A stretch of DNA of 64,000 nucleotides from Clostridia bacterium (GTDB lineage Bacteria; Bacillota; Clostridia; Lachnospirales; Lachnospiraceae): NCBI GenBank assembly GCA_910574255.1, contig CAJTAK010000014.1, forward strand, positions 50,522 to 114,521. Reading direction: 5' to 3'. Under the pieces are notes generated by a model. The model saw only the letters and a program-made list of their open reading frames with translations. It searched no databases and was not told the DNA's origin. Both the position numbers and the translations under genes were made by a program. How positions within the stretch are numbered: position 1 is the first letter of the stretch; each line of letters starts with the position of its first letter. Positions 7,881-17,460 of the stretch are shown here, piece by piece.

Positions 7881-7991
7881 ACCGTGCACTGCGCTGCACG
7901 GTCACAGGCCAGTACAGTACCGGGGGCGGAATCCGGCCTCTTGCCGTAAAGCAACTATAAATAGGCCGGATTCGTTACTGTGAACAGTAAC
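7881..7991. other. Cluster of three hairpins
   Basis: Three inverted repeats follow one another: ACCGTGCA/TGCACGGT (7881-7902), AATCCGGCCT/AGGCCGGATT (7930-7972) and GTTACTGT/ACAGTAAC (7974-7991), the last followed by TTTTT on the plus strand. GTTACTGTT also occurs at 7731, just left of the MITE. The MITE may therefore have inserted into a larger palindromic element. A short relative with the same GTTACTGT ends is at 35047-35079. No gene is visible in 7486-8233 apart from these elements. Confidence 0.5.
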
Positions 7992-8130
7992 TTTTTAATT
8001 ATTCTTGACGTTTAACTACCAATACCATATTATAAATGCAGGAAATGGGTTTGTAACCGTACAGCTATTGCTCAAGCAGGGTACTCATTTCTTTTTTTAT
8101 GTTCATCATATCATACAAATATATCTATCC

Positions 8131-8169
8131 AAAAAACGGGAAAACGCCCGCACTCCGGCGCTTTCCCGT
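8131..8169 (-). terminator. Intrinsic terminator after alaS
   Basis: On the minus strand ACGGGAAAgCGCC pairs with GGCGttTTCCCGT, followed by TTTTTT. It lies about 65 bases beyond the alaS stop. Confidence 0.85.
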
Positions 8170-8233
8170 CTCATTCATACTTTATATGGAAATATCCGTT
8201 CACTTTTTTACCATATCCCCATACCAATCCAAT

Positions 8234-10873
8234 CTATTTTACCTGCTCAGCCACAACCTCTGCCGCTTTCTCAATGGCCGCATCCATTCCATCCGGATTC
8301 TTGCCGCCGGCCTGGGCCATTCCTGGCCGTCCGCCGCCGCCGCCTCCTACAAGACCGGCAATTGCCTTAATCAGATTGCCTGCATGGGCGCCTTTCTTCT
8401 GGGCGCCGTCCGTAGCCGTAGCCATAAGGCTTACCTTGCCGTCCATAGCAGAAGCCAGAACTACAATTCCCTCTCCAAGCTTCTCTTTAAGCTGATCTCC
8501 AAGCTCCCGGAGACCGTTCATATCCACATTCTCAAGCTTGGCGGCCAGAAGCTTCACGCCTCCAATCTCCTTTACCTGATCCATCACATCGCCCAGGGCA
8601 TCCTTGGCTAGCTTGCTCTTTAAGGCATCATTCTCGCTGCGAAGCTTCTTAATCTCTGCCTGAAGATGCTCAATCTTCTCTGTCAGATTGGCCGGTGTCG
8701 CCTTTGCCGCATGAGCAGCTTCCGACAGCTTCTGCTCCAACTCCCGATAATAAGCAAATACCCCGTTTCCGGTCAGAGCCTCGATACGGCGCACACCTGC
8801 CGCAATGCCTGCCTCGGACACAATCTTAAAGGCTGTAATCACGCCGGTATTGGCTACATGAGTACCGCCGCAGAGCTCCTTGGAGAAGTCTCCCATGGAT
8901 ACTACCCGCACGTCCTCCTCATATTTCTCCCCAAAGAGAGCCATGGCACCTGTCTTCTTGGCATCCTCCAGATTCATAATCTCCGTCACCACAGGAAGAG
9001 AAGCCTGAATCTCCTGATTTACCAATGCTTCTACCTTCTCAAGCTCTTCCGCCGTCATAGTTTCAAAATGAGAGAAGTCAAAGCGGAGACGATCCGGTGT
9101 CACAAGGGAACCTTTCTGCTCTACATGACTGCCAAGAACCGTCTTTAACGCTTTCTGGAGCAAATGGGTTGCGCTGTGATTTTTGCAGGTGTCCGTACGT
9201 CCTTTCTCACATACTTCCAAAGTCGCCTTATCTGACACTTTCAGCATGCCTTTTGTCATACGTCCCACATGCCCCACCTTGCCTCCAAGAAGCTTGATGG
9301 TATCCTGAACTTCAAATTCGCCGTCCGCTGTACGGATCACACCGGTATCTCCCTGCTGTCCGCCCATGGTTGCATAAAATGGCGTCTTTTCCACAAAAAC
9401 AGTTCCGTTCTCGCCCTCTGTAAGAGCTTCCACAAGGTCACTCTCCGTAGTGAGAACCGTGATCTTTGATTCAAATGCCAACTGTTCATAGCCTACAAAC
9501 TCCGTAGTCACGGAAGGGTCGATCTCATCATAAACGGTAGCATCCGCACCCATATAGTTGGTAACGATACGAGCCTTTTGTGCCGTAACCCTCTGCTCCT
9601 CCATGGCAGCCTTAAAGCCTTCCTCATCAATGGAAAATCCCTTTTCCTCCAGGATTTCTCTCGTTAAGTCAACCGGGAAGCCATAGGTATCGTAAAGCTT
9701 AAAGGTATTCTCTCCGGAAAGAACCTTCGTCCCCTCTTTCTGCATCTGAGCTTCCAAATTTGCCAGAATACTTAAGCCCTGATCAATGGTCTTATTGAAC
9801 TTCTCTTCCTCCTGGGTCAGCACCTTAAAGATAAAGCTCTTTTTCTCCTCCAGCTCCGGATAACCGTCCTTGGAGCCCTCAATCACGGTCTCGCTTAACC
9901 GGGCCAGGAATTTTCCTTCAATGCCTAAGAGACGTCCGTGACGGGCCGCCCGGCGGATCAGGCGGCGGAGCACATAGCCCCGGCCCTCATTGGTGGGCAT
10001 AATGCCGTCAGATATCATAAAGGTAGCGGAACGGATATGATCCGTAATGAGACGAATGGATACGTCCTTATTTTCATCCTTTTTGTATTCTGCATGGGCG
10101 AATTCACACACCTTGTCCCGAAGAGCCCGAACCGTATCCACATCAAAGATGGAATCTACATCCTGGACCACAGAAGCCAGACGCTCCAAGCCCATGCCTG
10201 TGTCAATATTCTTCTGTTCCAGCTCCGTATAATGATTGTTGCCGTCATTGTCAAACTGGGTAAAGACGTCGTTCCAGATCTCCATATAACGATCACAATC
10301 GCAGCCTACGGTACAGTCCGGCTTGCCGCAGCCGTACTTCTCGCCACGATCATAATAAACCTCGGAACAGGGACCGCAGGGACCTGCGCCGTGCTCCCAG
10401 AAGTTGTCCTCCTTGCCAAAGCGGAAGATCCGCTCTGCAGGAATCCCGATTTCCTTATTCCAGATATCAAATGCCTCATCATCTTCCAGATAAACGGACG
10501 GATACAGCCTGTCCTTATCAAGCCCTACAACCTCGGTCAGAAATTCCCAGGTCCAGCCAATGGCCTCACGCTTAAAATAATCTCCGAAGGAGAAATTACC
10601 CAGCATCTCAAAGAACGTGCCGTGGCGTGCTGTCTTTCCTACATTCTCAATATCTCCTGTACGGATACACTTCTGACACGTAGTCACACGTTTTCTGGGC
10701 GGAATCTCTGCTCCTGTAAAATAAGGCTTTAAAGGAGCCATGCCGGAATTAATCAGCAGCAGGCTCTTGTCATTGTGCGGAATCAGTGAAAAGCTCTTCA
10801 TGGCCAGATGGCCCTTACTCTCAAAAAACTCCAAAAACATCTTTCGAAGCTCGTTTACTCCATATGGTTTCAT
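8234..10873 (-). CDS. alaS: Alanyl-tRNA synthetase
   Basis: A full-length 879-residue cytoplasmic enzyme that charges tRNA-Ala and edits misacylated Ser and Gly. The class II catalytic core occupies about 1-440 (FFEMLGNFSFGDYFK is motif 2 region). The editing domain has the zinc site His566/His570 (HSATH) and Cys668 (CGGTH). A coiled coil follows (EKIEHLQAEIKKLRSEND), then the C-terminal DHHA1-type domain ending with the glycine-rich GLVGGGGGGRPGMAQAGG. An AGGAGG precedes the ATG. No T-box motif (AGGGTGGNACC) was found upstream, although a GGCCTG/CAGGCC hairpin lies directly before the ribosome binding site. Confidence 0.98.
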   Translation of the reverse strand: MKPYGVNELRKMFLEFFESKGHLAMKSFSLIPHNDKSLLLINSGMAPLKPYFTGAEIPPRKRVTTCQKCIRTGDIENVGKTARHGTFFEMLGNFSFGDYFKREAIGWTWEFLTEVVGLDKDRLYPSVYLEDDEAFDIWNKEIGIPAERIFRFGKEDNFWEHGAGPCGPCSEVYYDRGEKYGCGKPDCTVGCDCDRYMEIWNDVFTQFDNDGNNHYTELEQKNIDTGMGLERLASVVQDVDSIFDVDTVRALRDKVCEFAHAEYKKDENKDVSIRLITDHIRSATFMISDGIMPTNEGRGYVLRRLIRRAARHGRLLGIEGKFLARLSETVIEGSKDGYPELEEKKSFIFKVLTQEEEKFNKTIDQGLSILANLEAQMQKEGTKVLSGENTFKLYDTYGFPVDLTREILEEKGFSIDEEGFKAAMEEQRVTAQKARIVTNYMGADATVYDEIDPSVTTEFVGYEQLAFESKITVLTTESDLVEALTEGENGTVFVEKTPFYATMGGQQGDTGVIRTADGEFEVQDTIKLLGGKVGHVGRMTKGMLKVSDKATLEVCEKGRTDTCKNHSATHLLQKALKTVLGSHVEQKGSLVTPDRLRFDFSHFETMTAEELEKVEALVNQEIQASLPVVTEIMNLEDAKKTGAMALFGEKYEEDVRVVSMGDFSKELCGGTHVANTGVITAFKIVSEAGIAAGVRRIEALTGNGVFAYYRELEQKLSEAAHAAKATPANLTEKIEHLQAEIKKLRSENDALKSKLAKDALGDVMDQVKEIGGVKLLAAKLENVDMNGLRELGDQLKEKLGEGIVVLASAMDGKVSLMATATDGAQKKGAHAGNLIKAIAGLVGGGGGGRPGMAQAGGKNPDGMDAAIEKAAEVVAEQVK

Positions 10874-11059
10874 TTGTTCCCTCCTGGGCCTGCTTTATTA
10901 TAGAAAGAGCACAGGCCATATCTTCTATATTTTAACAGACTAAGTCCGTTCACCCCATAGGGGGTATTCCTTACCGAATTGGACATAAGTAATCCAATAA
11001 GTATAAATTATAAATAGATTTTGTTTCTCTGTCAATGTTGAACGTAAATTTGTCTGTGT

Positions 11060-11225
11060 CTAGTAGTCCGTATCGGAAATCCTTGTGTATATTTCTGAGG
11101 ATACTTTTCCGAGAGTGCAGGTCAAAAAACGCAGACGTAGTGGTGCTACGGCGAGGCTTTTTGACCTGTGCTATCGGAGAAATAGACCGGAAATATGCAC
11201 AAGGATTTCCGGTACGGACTACTAG
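11060..11225. repeat. 166-bp near-perfect palindrome between hflC and alaS
   Basis: The arms begin CTAGTAGTCCGTA and share long stretches (GGAAATCCTTGTG, CAGGTCAAAAA). Where they differ, most positions would form G-U pairs in a plus-strand RNA rather than mismatches. No open frame of note is present. It lies between two minus-strand genes, 93 bases past the hflC stop and 187 bases upstream of alaS. Confidence 0.85.
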
Positions 11226-11317
11226 TAAATGTTATGAATTTTATCAGCAAAATAACAGATGACAGGAACCATTTACCGTATTCCTGCCATCTTGTTTATC
11301 ATTTATCTTATCCTTAT

Positions 11318-12289
11318 TTATTGTCCTGCAAAAATCCGTGCAATCGGCGAATCAGCCGGAAGTATAAGGGTCTTCTCGTTGCTGCCCTTCAAGCTCTCCT
11401 TGGCTGCGTCCAGGCTGCGCACAAAGGCATAAAAGTCGCTTCGTGTCTCATCTGCATAGGCATCCGATAGAATCCGCATATATTCCGCCTCTCCCTCTGC
11501 AATAAGCTGCTCTGCCTGGGCATGGGCTTCGGAAAGCATAATGGAAACCTCTTTGTCCGTAGTATTCTGGATTATCTGGGCCTGGGAAGCTCCCTCCGCC
11601 GTATACTGGGCCGCAATGTTCTCACGCTCGGAGATCATACGGGTGTAGACAGCCTGCTTGTTGTCGTCAGGCAGATCCAGCTTTTTCACCTCCACTGCCA
11701 GAATGTTGATGCCATACTGCTGGTAATTGTCCCCGATGCTGTCCATAATCTCCTCAGTGAGCGATTTAATCTCCACCACTTCAGTCTTTTCCTCCAGAAT
11801 CAGATCGTTGGATTCAAGCTCTTCTCCTGCATCGGCGGCTGTGATGGTCATTTTCCCATCACGGCTCTTGATGATCTCATCCTGTGTCATATTGGATACC
11901 GTATTCTTCGTGGCATTGTAGACTATGGCATTGATGCGGTTCTCCGCATTGTAAATGGAATTTGCCAGGGTCTGGGTAAACTTTAACGGGTCCTCCACTC
12001 TCCACAGCACATAACTGTCCACAATCATCGACTTCTTGTCGGAGGTAATGACATCCGAGGCAGGCAGATCATAAATAAGCATCTCTTTTGGAACCGTATC
12101 CACAGACTGGATAAAGGGCACCTTAAAGGTCAGTCCGGATACTGATACCACTCGCTGAACCTTTCCAAACTGCCGAATCAGCTTATACTCATCCTCATGG
12201 CAGATCACAATGCTGTTGCCCAAAAGCAACAGGAGCATAAGGGCCAGCAGATATTTCCATATCCTTCCCGCTTTTTTCACCTTACTCAT
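11318..12289 (-). CDS. hflC: HflC-type SPFH membrane protein
   Basis: A 323-residue SPFH/band-7 protein that forms the HflKC complex around the FtsH protease. One N-terminal membrane helix (about 10-30) is followed by the band-7 core (IRQFGKVQRVVSVSGLTFKVPF) and a long C-terminal helix rich in Ala and Glu (EAHAQAEQLIAEGEAEYMRI). ATG at 12289 is chosen for the spacing of 9 bases from GGAGG; ATG at 12295 is also possible. Its start overlaps the hflK stop, so the two are coupled. The order hflK-hflC is the same as in other bacteria. Confidence 0.9.
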   Translation of the reverse strand: MSKVKKAGRIWKYLLALMLLLLLGNSIVICHEDEYKLIRQFGKVQRVVSVSGLTFKVPFIQSVDTVPKEMLIYDLPASDVITSDKKSMIVDSYVLWRVEDPLKFTQTLANSIYNAENRINAIVYNATKNTVSNMTQDEIIKSRDGKMTITAADAGEELESNDLILEEKTEVVEIKSLTEEIMDSIGDNYQQYGINILAVEVKKLDLPDDNKQAVYTRMISERENIAAQYTAEGASQAQIIQNTTDKEVSIMLSEAHAQAEQLIAEGEAEYMRILSDAYADETRSDFYAFVRSLDAAKESLKGSNEKTLILPADSPIARIFAGQ

Positions 12290-13304
12290 TGTCATTTCCC
12301 TCCTCTCCTGCTGCATTACCCGAACCAATGACCGTATTAAACGGTTCCAGGGGAAGAAGCTGCTGCACCTGGCCGCCCTCTCCGCCCTGGATGATAATCT
12401 TCATATCCGGCATCACATCCTCCATAGTCTCATAGAACATCCTCTGCTTTGTGATAGTGGGATATTTGATATATTCCTCATACATGGAATTGAAACGGGC
12501 TACCTGCCCTTCCGCCTCATTGATGCGGCTCTCCTTTTGGGCCTGGGCATCCTGGACAACCTTATCCGCCTCCGCCTTGGCTTCGGGAATCTGCTCATTG
12601 CGGTATTTGTTGGCATTATTAAGGGCTGTCTCTTTTCCCTGCTTTGCCGTCTCTACCTCCTTAAAGGCCGTGACAACCTCCGCAGTAGGCGGCTGAGCAT
12701 CCTGAATGCTGATATTCACCAATTGAATTCCGATGTCGTAGTTCTCCAGCTTGTCCATAATCATCTGCTTAATATTGGCCTGGATCTCGTTCTTTCCAGT
12801 GGTCAGTACGGAATCCACACCGTAGGAACCGATGGTGGTGCGGATGCAATTCTGGGCAATGTTATCCAGAATCGTCACCGGGTCCTCGGAGGCATACAGA
12901 GCCTTCACCGGATCGGAAATACGGTACTCCGCATAAAAATCCACTCGAATAAAATTGTAATCTGAAGTGATCATCATAGCGTCATCCGTATAATTCTCCT
13001 CTTCATCATAGCCTACGGATAAGCCCTGGATGGTGGTATTTACCTTCGTTACGGTTTGTATAAGGGGAATCTTAAAATGAAGCCCCGGCTCCGTCACGGC
13101 TCTTGGCTGTCCGAAGGTGCAGACTACTGCCTGCTGCTCCTCCTGAATGGTAAACCAGCAGGAATTGGCAACAGCCAGCACCAATGCCGCCAGCACTACA
13201 ACCGTTAAAATGCGCTTTACTTTTTTTAAATTTGGCTTTGGCCAGCCTGGGGCTTTTCCGCTTTCAGGATTTACTTCCCGAAAATTTCTTCTGAACTGGA
13301 ACAT
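12282..13304 (-). CDS. hflK: HflK-type SPFH membrane protein
   Basis: A 340-residue partner of HflC. Residues 1-30 are basic, then a single membrane helix (ILTVVVLAALVLAVANSCWF), a band-7 core with AVVCTFGQPRAVTEPGLHFKIPLIQ, and a helical tail rich in Ala, Glu and Gln (EAKAEADKVVQDAQAQKESR). The C-terminus ends in a short acidic stretch. ATG at 13304 has AAAGGA nine bases upstream; the longer frame to 13397 has no supported start. The stop codon overlaps the ATG of hflC. Confidence 0.9.
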   Translation of the reverse strand: MFQFRRNFREVNPESGKAPGWPKPNLKKVKRILTVVVLAALVLAVANSCWFTIQEEQQAVVCTFGQPRAVTEPGLHFKIPLIQTVTKVNTTIQGLSVGYDEEENYTDDAMMITSDYNFIRVDFYAEYRISDPVKALYASEDPVTILDNIAQNCIRTTIGSYGVDSVLTTGKNEIQANIKQMIMDKLENYDIGIQLVNISIQDAQPPTAEVVTAFKEVETAKQGKETALNNANKYRNEQIPEAKAEADKVVQDAQAQKESRINEAEGQVARFNSMYEEYIKYPTITKQRMFYETMEDVMPDMKIIIQGGEGGQVQQLLPLEPFNTVIGSGNAAGEEGNDNE

Positions 13305-13462
13305 AATTTTTCCTTTCTTTTTGCTGCTATGTACAATAATATGCATTATAGCAAAATTCTGCCGTTTTGTATACTCCCTGTCCTTATCCATTGACATCCA
13401 AATGGTTTCATATTACCATATTTTCTGTAATCATTTCATAGTGTTGGGCGAACGTCAATCCG

Positions 13463-13522
13463 CAATGGCAGTTAATCTTCGGAAAGAAGCCTTCATAAAC
13501 TTTTAGAGCTCAGCTTAATGAC
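13463..13522. mobile_element. Internally deleted MITE-like remnant
   Basis: The left end (CAATG...GTTAATCTTCGGAAA) joins directly to the right part (GAAGCCTTCATAA...CTTAATGAC) of the same element found complete at 14998-15119. About 60 bases of the GC-rich centre are missing. It lies just upstream of the MATE gene. Confidence 0.65.
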
Positions 13523-13579
13523 TCTAGCTGCAAAGGAAATGGTTTTCAAGCAATTAATATACAAAGGAGCATCTCGGCT

Positions 13580-14932
13580 ATGAAAAAGGATTTGACCCAT
13601 GGTCCCATTACAAAAACCATGCTGCTGTTTGCGGTTCCCATGATTCTGGGAAACCTTCTGCAGCAGCTCTATAATGTGGCGGACACGCTGATTGTGGGAC
13701 AATATCTGGGACCGGATGCCCTGGCCGCCGTAGGCTCTTCCTATACCCTTATGACCTTTCTGACCTCCATTCTCTTAGGGCTCTGTATGGGCAGCGGCGC
13801 TGTGTTTTCCATCCGCTGCGGTGAAGATAACCAGGAGGGGCTTAAGGTCAGCATCGTACATTCCTTTTTGATGATTGCTGCTCTTTCCTTGATTTTAAAT
13901 GGCCTGGTTTTTGTTTTTATCGATCCCATTCTCCACTTTCTCAAGGTCCCGGACAGCATCTATGAGATGATGCGTTCTTATCTATGGATTATTTTTTATG
14001 GAATCACAGCTACCTTTTTCTATAACTTTTTCGCCTCCCTCCTGCGTGCGGTAGGAAATTCCGTCACACCTCTTATCTTTCTCGGGGTCTGTGCCATCTT
14101 AAATATTGTTTTGGATCTTCTGTTTGTGATTCGGTTTCACTGGGGAGTGGCCGGTGCTGCCGCTGCCACGGTAATTGCTCAGTATGTGTCCGGCCTGGGA
14201 CTTTTTGCCTATACCTTTTTATTCTTCCCTGAATTTCGGTTTTCTCTAAAGGGTATTCACTTGAAAAAGGCCGTATTTTCCGAAATTGCACGCTTTTCCT
14301 CTCTCACCTGCCTGCAGCAGTCCGTGATGAACCTGGGTATCCTCATGGTACAGGGACTGGTCAACAGCTTCGGCCCGGCAGTTATGGCGGCATTTGCCGC
14401 TGCAGTGAAGATTGATTCCTTCGCTTATATGCCGGTACAGGATTTTGGAAATGCATTTTCCACCTTTACCGCCCAGAACTTTGGAGCAAAAAAATCAGAG
14501 CGCATTCGGGCTGGAATGAAAAGCGCCGTCTTTTGCTCTGTTGCTTTCTGTCTGATAATCAGCACATGCGTCTTTGTTCTTGCCCGGCCTTTGATGCTGC
14601 TCTTTGTCAAGCCCTCAGAAACAGAGATTCTGGCAATTGGTATCCAGTATCTGCATATTGAAGGCTCCTTCTACTTTGGCATTGGCTGTCTGTTTTTACT
14701 CTATGGCTTCTACCGTGCAGTGGAGCGTCCCGGCATGTCTGTGGTACTCACAGGAATTTCTCTAGGGACACGAGTGCTTTTAGCTTATGTACTGTCCGGC
14801 ATTCCAGCAATCGGGGTTGCGGGCATCTGGTGGTCCGTGCCGATTGGATGGATACTGGCAGATCTGGCTGGATTTGGATATCTGTTTCTTATGCGGAAGC
14901 ACAAAAAAGATCCTCTTGCCCGTATTTCGTAA
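13580..14932 (+). CDS. MATE-family multidrug/cation exporter
   Basis: A 450-residue integral membrane protein with about 12 helices, in the MATE superfamily of Na+- or H+-coupled exporters. The N-terminus is characteristic: LTHGPITKTMLLFAVPMILGNLLQQLYNVADTLIVGQYLG, with LGPDALAAVG following. The second MatE repeat begins near residue 235 (FSEIARFSSLTCLQQSVMNLGILMVQGLVNSFG). AAAGGAG stands 10 bases before the ATG. It stands alone on the plus strand between two MITE copies. The substrate cannot be read from the sequence. Confidence 0.93.
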   Translation: MKKDLTHGPITKTMLLFAVPMILGNLLQQLYNVADTLIVGQYLGPDALAAVGSSYTLMTFLTSILLGLCMGSGAVFSIRCGEDNQEGLKVSIVHSFLMIAALSLILNGLVFVFIDPILHFLKVPDSIYEMMRSYLWIIFYGITATFFYNFFASLLRAVGNSVTPLIFLGVCAILNIVLDLLFVIRFHWGVAGAAAATVIAQYVSGLGLFAYTFLFFPEFRFSLKGIHLKKAVFSEIARFSSLTCLQQSVMNLGILMVQGLVNSFGPAVMAAFAAAVKIDSFAYMPVQDFGNAFSTFTAQNFGAKKSERIRAGMKSAVFCSVAFCLIISTCVFVLARPLMLLFVKPSETEILAIGIQYLHIEGSFYFGIGCLFLLYGFYRAVERPGMSVVLTGISLGTRVLLAYVLSGIPAIGVAGIWWSVPIGWILADLAGFGYLFLMRKHKKDPLARIS

Positions 14933-14997
14933 GAAGATCCTTTTCTATCCCGTTTTGGCCATTTTCTACATGTATATTTAACGCAATGCTATATCCG

Positions 14998-15119
14998 CAA
15001 TGTCATTAAGTTAATCTTCGGAAAATTACCGGCGCAGGGGAGGAGGGACGCCCCGGATAGGGGTGGCGGTTCTTACCCGAAGCCTTCATAAGCTTATAAA
15101 GTTTAACTTTATGACATTG
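14998..15119. mobile_element. MITE-like element, copy 2
   Basis: A 122-bp relative of the element at 7746-7868, with ends CAATGTCATTAAGTTAA and TTAACTTTATGACATTG (one mismatch) and a similar GC-rich centre (GGGGAGGAGGGACGCCCC). An 8-bp direct repeat GCTATATC flanks it, with two extra bases on the left side. It lies 65 bases past the MATE stop. The remaining 138 bases to the MerR gene show nothing clear. Confidence 0.85.
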
Positions 15120-15257
15120 GCTATATCAGTAAGCTCTATAAAAATAGTTCTTATGTAAGTAATAAATGTATGTCACACTTTAAGAGACCAATCTATTATA
15201 AAAATATTGGTTCAAACATTACAAATTTTTCACAGAATCTTATAATGTGGTATACCT

Positions 15258-16127
15258 TTATAATCCTTCCATCCCCGGATAACGCTCCAAAAACTTCTGA
15301 TTAGCCTCCTCCATCCGTTTACAATATTCGCTATAAGAAGGACTAAGCTGCTTCATAGCCGGTAGAAACACCTCCGTGTAACCACTAGCCTCCTGAAATT
15401 CTCTCATACACTCCATCCATCTCCCAGCAGCAGAATTTCGATATTCTTCCGACTGCCTATAAGCCAGATACCCTTCAATCGTCTCCCTGTTTCTTGCAAG
15501 AAAAGCCTCCGGCTCCTCAATAGACTGCTTAACTTTGTCAAACATCTCCCCAATATGCTCTACACCAAGGCTCTTTGTCCCCTCCTCCATAGCCTTTGCC
15601 ACATCCTCCGGCACAGGAACGGATGGCATACCATCTAAAAAAGACAAAACCTTTTCATAAGCCTCCTGCTGCTCCTCTGTCTTTGCCGGTTCATTTAAAA
15701 AACCAGAAAAATGCATACAGACAAACCTTCCAAAAAATCCAGGAAAAGCATCAAGCAGCCTTTCTCCAATCGTTTCCTGCATCTCCAAAGTCCGAAGCTC
15801 CCCCTCAATCTCCGCATAAGACCTGCCCTCTCCCAGGTTCCGAATCAATGCATCCCTTTTCACATTTCTCAAAGCCTCTAGCTCCTTTCGAATAGACACC
15901 TTTCGCAGCACCTCACCCGTATCATCTTGCAAAATCTCACGAATATCCTCCATGCCAATGCCAAGTTTGCGCAAAACCCCAATTCTCTTTAATATCTCCA
16001 CATCCTCTCTCCTAAAATCTCGATATCCATTTTCCTGCAAAATCGGAGCAACCAATCCCTTCTCCATGTAATATTCAATAGCCTTCTTCGTCAAATTCGT
16101 ACACTTACTCACTTCATGAATTAGCAT
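15258..16127 (-). CDS. MerR-family transcriptional regulator
   Basis: A 289-residue protein with an N-terminal MerR winged helix-turn-helix (MLIHEVSKCTNLTKKAIEYY, then GLVAPILQENGYRDFRREDV), the usual dimerisation helix (residues about 75-115), and a ~170-residue C-terminal helical domain of unknown ligand. That domain is much larger than in metal-sensing MerR proteins and lacks their Cys pattern; it is closer to the multidrug-sensing type. ATG at 16127 is preceded by GGAGGTGAG. It stands beside, and convergent with, the MATE gene, which could be its target; this is inference. Confidence 0.85.
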   Translation of the reverse strand: MLIHEVSKCTNLTKKAIEYYMEKGLVAPILQENGYRDFRREDVEILKRIGVLRKLGIGMEDIREILQDDTGEVLRKVSIRKELEALRNVKRDALIRNLGEGRSYAEIEGELRTLEMQETIGERLLDAFPGFFGRFVCMHFSGFLNEPAKTEEQQEAYEKVLSFLDGMPSVPVPEDVAKAMEEGTKSLGVEHIGEMFDKVKQSIEEPEAFLARNRETIEGYLAYRQSEEYRNSAAGRWMECMREFQEASGYTEVFLPAMKQLSPSYSEYCKRMEEANQKFLERYPGMEGL

Positions 16128-16250
16128 ATTTCTCACCTCCATCTGAATCATAAGCCCTCCCCCAAGGGAACAGTCAAGAAGCTTTTACACAAAAAATACC
16201 AAAAAATAAATCCTTCTACACGCAAGGAACTGCTAAAGCCTTTCCTAATG

Positions 16251-16286
16251 AAAAAAAGAGCCATATCCCATCGAATACAGCTCTTT
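16251..16286 (-). terminator. Intrinsic terminator after the NlpC/P60 gene
   Basis: On the minus strand AAAGAGC and GCTCTTT enclose an 18-base loop and are followed by a run of T. It lies 25 bases beyond the stop of the gene at 16311-17339. Confidence 0.8.
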
Positions 16287-16310
16287 CTCTCATGCAATTA
16301 TATATCAAAC

Positions 16311-17339
16311 CTAATCATTAATAATCCGCGCCGCACTCACCGGACTCCGGTAATACATATTCGAAATAATAATCCCAGTCCTAGAATTACTAGCATGCAC
16401 TACCTGACCATTTCCAATGCACATAGCCACATGATTTATCCGCCGCCCATTCCCATAAAAAATCAAATCCCCAGGCTTCGCCTCACTCACACTAATCTTC
16501 GTACCACAGCCAGCCTGTGCCCTAGAGGAATGCGGCAGGGAAATTCCAAAGTTCCGATATACCGACATGGTAAATCCGGAACAATCTGCACCCTTAGTCA
16601 GGCTGGTGCCTCCCCATACATAGCGATTGCCTACATACTGCTTTGCAAACTCACAGATAGAAATCCGCACATCCGTAACGCCCTCGCCATACAAAGCCTC
16701 TGTAATTGTAAGCGCCGTCTTAAGCTCACTGGTTACATTCACATATTCAGCAGCCACATAGCCTTCTTCACCGTCAATATCCACCTTAATCCAATCACCT
16801 TGTTCCTCAATCACGGCCAACTCCTCACCCTTTGGAATCATTGTCCAAAAGTCTGCCTCCGTGCTGGGCTCCATCCGAACATAAAGAGCATCCGCATCTA
16901 CCTTGGCTACCGTCTGTCCCAACTGAAACGCCAGATTCACAGCTTCTTCACCGGTATATAAATACTCTGCCTTTACATAGCCTTCCACTTCACCAGATAC
17001 AATGTGAGCCCATTCGCCCTCAGTCCCAAGGATCTCACATGCGGAATCTTTCCTGAGCTTACCAACCAGCTTACTGTCTGTGTTTGCCTCGGACCGAATG
17101 TTAAGATTATCCTCCACATTGGCAATTCCGATATTCACATACCCCTCCAGAGGCGTACCCGTCCAAACAACCTCAGCAGTTGCCTTTGTTTCTTCCTCCG
17201 TGTTTTTAGTCTGATCAAAATTAGCTGCGATTCCTTCACTCAGGCTTTCTCCAAGGTCTGCAGCATTTGCATTGATACCAGTTGCCGCCATCAATACCGC
17301 TCCCAATACAAATCCTGCTGTTCTTCTGCTTCTATACAT
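16311..17339 (-). CDS. Secreted SH3/NlpC-P60 cell-wall endopeptidase
   Basis: A 342-residue exported protein with a signal peptide (RRTAGFVLGAVLMAATGINANA, cleavage near ANA-AD). Two bacterial SH3 domains follow (about 70-130, with NLNIRSEANTDSKLVGKL; and 145-205, with ALYVRMEPSTEADFWTMI). The NlpC/P60 domain (about 220-342) has Cys253 in GADCSGFT and a His in NHVAMCIGNG. Such enzymes cut gamma-D-Glu-diaminoacid bonds in peptidoglycan stem peptides. ATG at 17339 has GGAGG six bases upstream. It stands alone with its own terminator. Confidence 0.93.
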   Translation of the reverse strand: MYRSRRTAGFVLGAVLMAATGINANAADLGESLSEGIAANFDQTKNTEEETKATAEVVWTGTPLEGYVNIGIANVEDNLNIRSEANTDSKLVGKLRKDSACEILGTEGEWAHIVSGEVEGYVKAEYLYTGEEAVNLAFQLGQTVAKVDADALYVRMEPSTEADFWTMIPKGEELAVIEEQGDWIKVDIDGEEGYVAAEYVNVTSELKTALTITEALYGEGVTDVRISICEFAKQYVGNRYVWGGTSLTKGADCSGFTMSVYRNFGISLPHSSRAQAGCGTKISVSEAKPGDLIFYGNGRRINHVAMCIGNGQVVHASNSRTGIIISNMYYRSPVSAARIIND

Positions 17340-17460
17340 AAATGCCTCCATTTATTTCATAATTTATTACGAATTTGTTAAATTTCTATTACATGATATC
17401 GAAATTATAGAAATTTGTCAAGCCTGTTTTTGTTACAATTCAGCAATAATTCTCACGATG

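Noticed and set aside
9938..10732. 264-residue plus-strand frame
   Set aside because: It is antisense to the conserved catalytic region of alaS and has no credible start.
10874..11059. T-box riboswitch before alaS
   Set aside because: No AGGGTGGNACC motif, no specifier-type stem and no terminator were found; only a small hairpin next to the ribosome binding site and a family B-like stretch.
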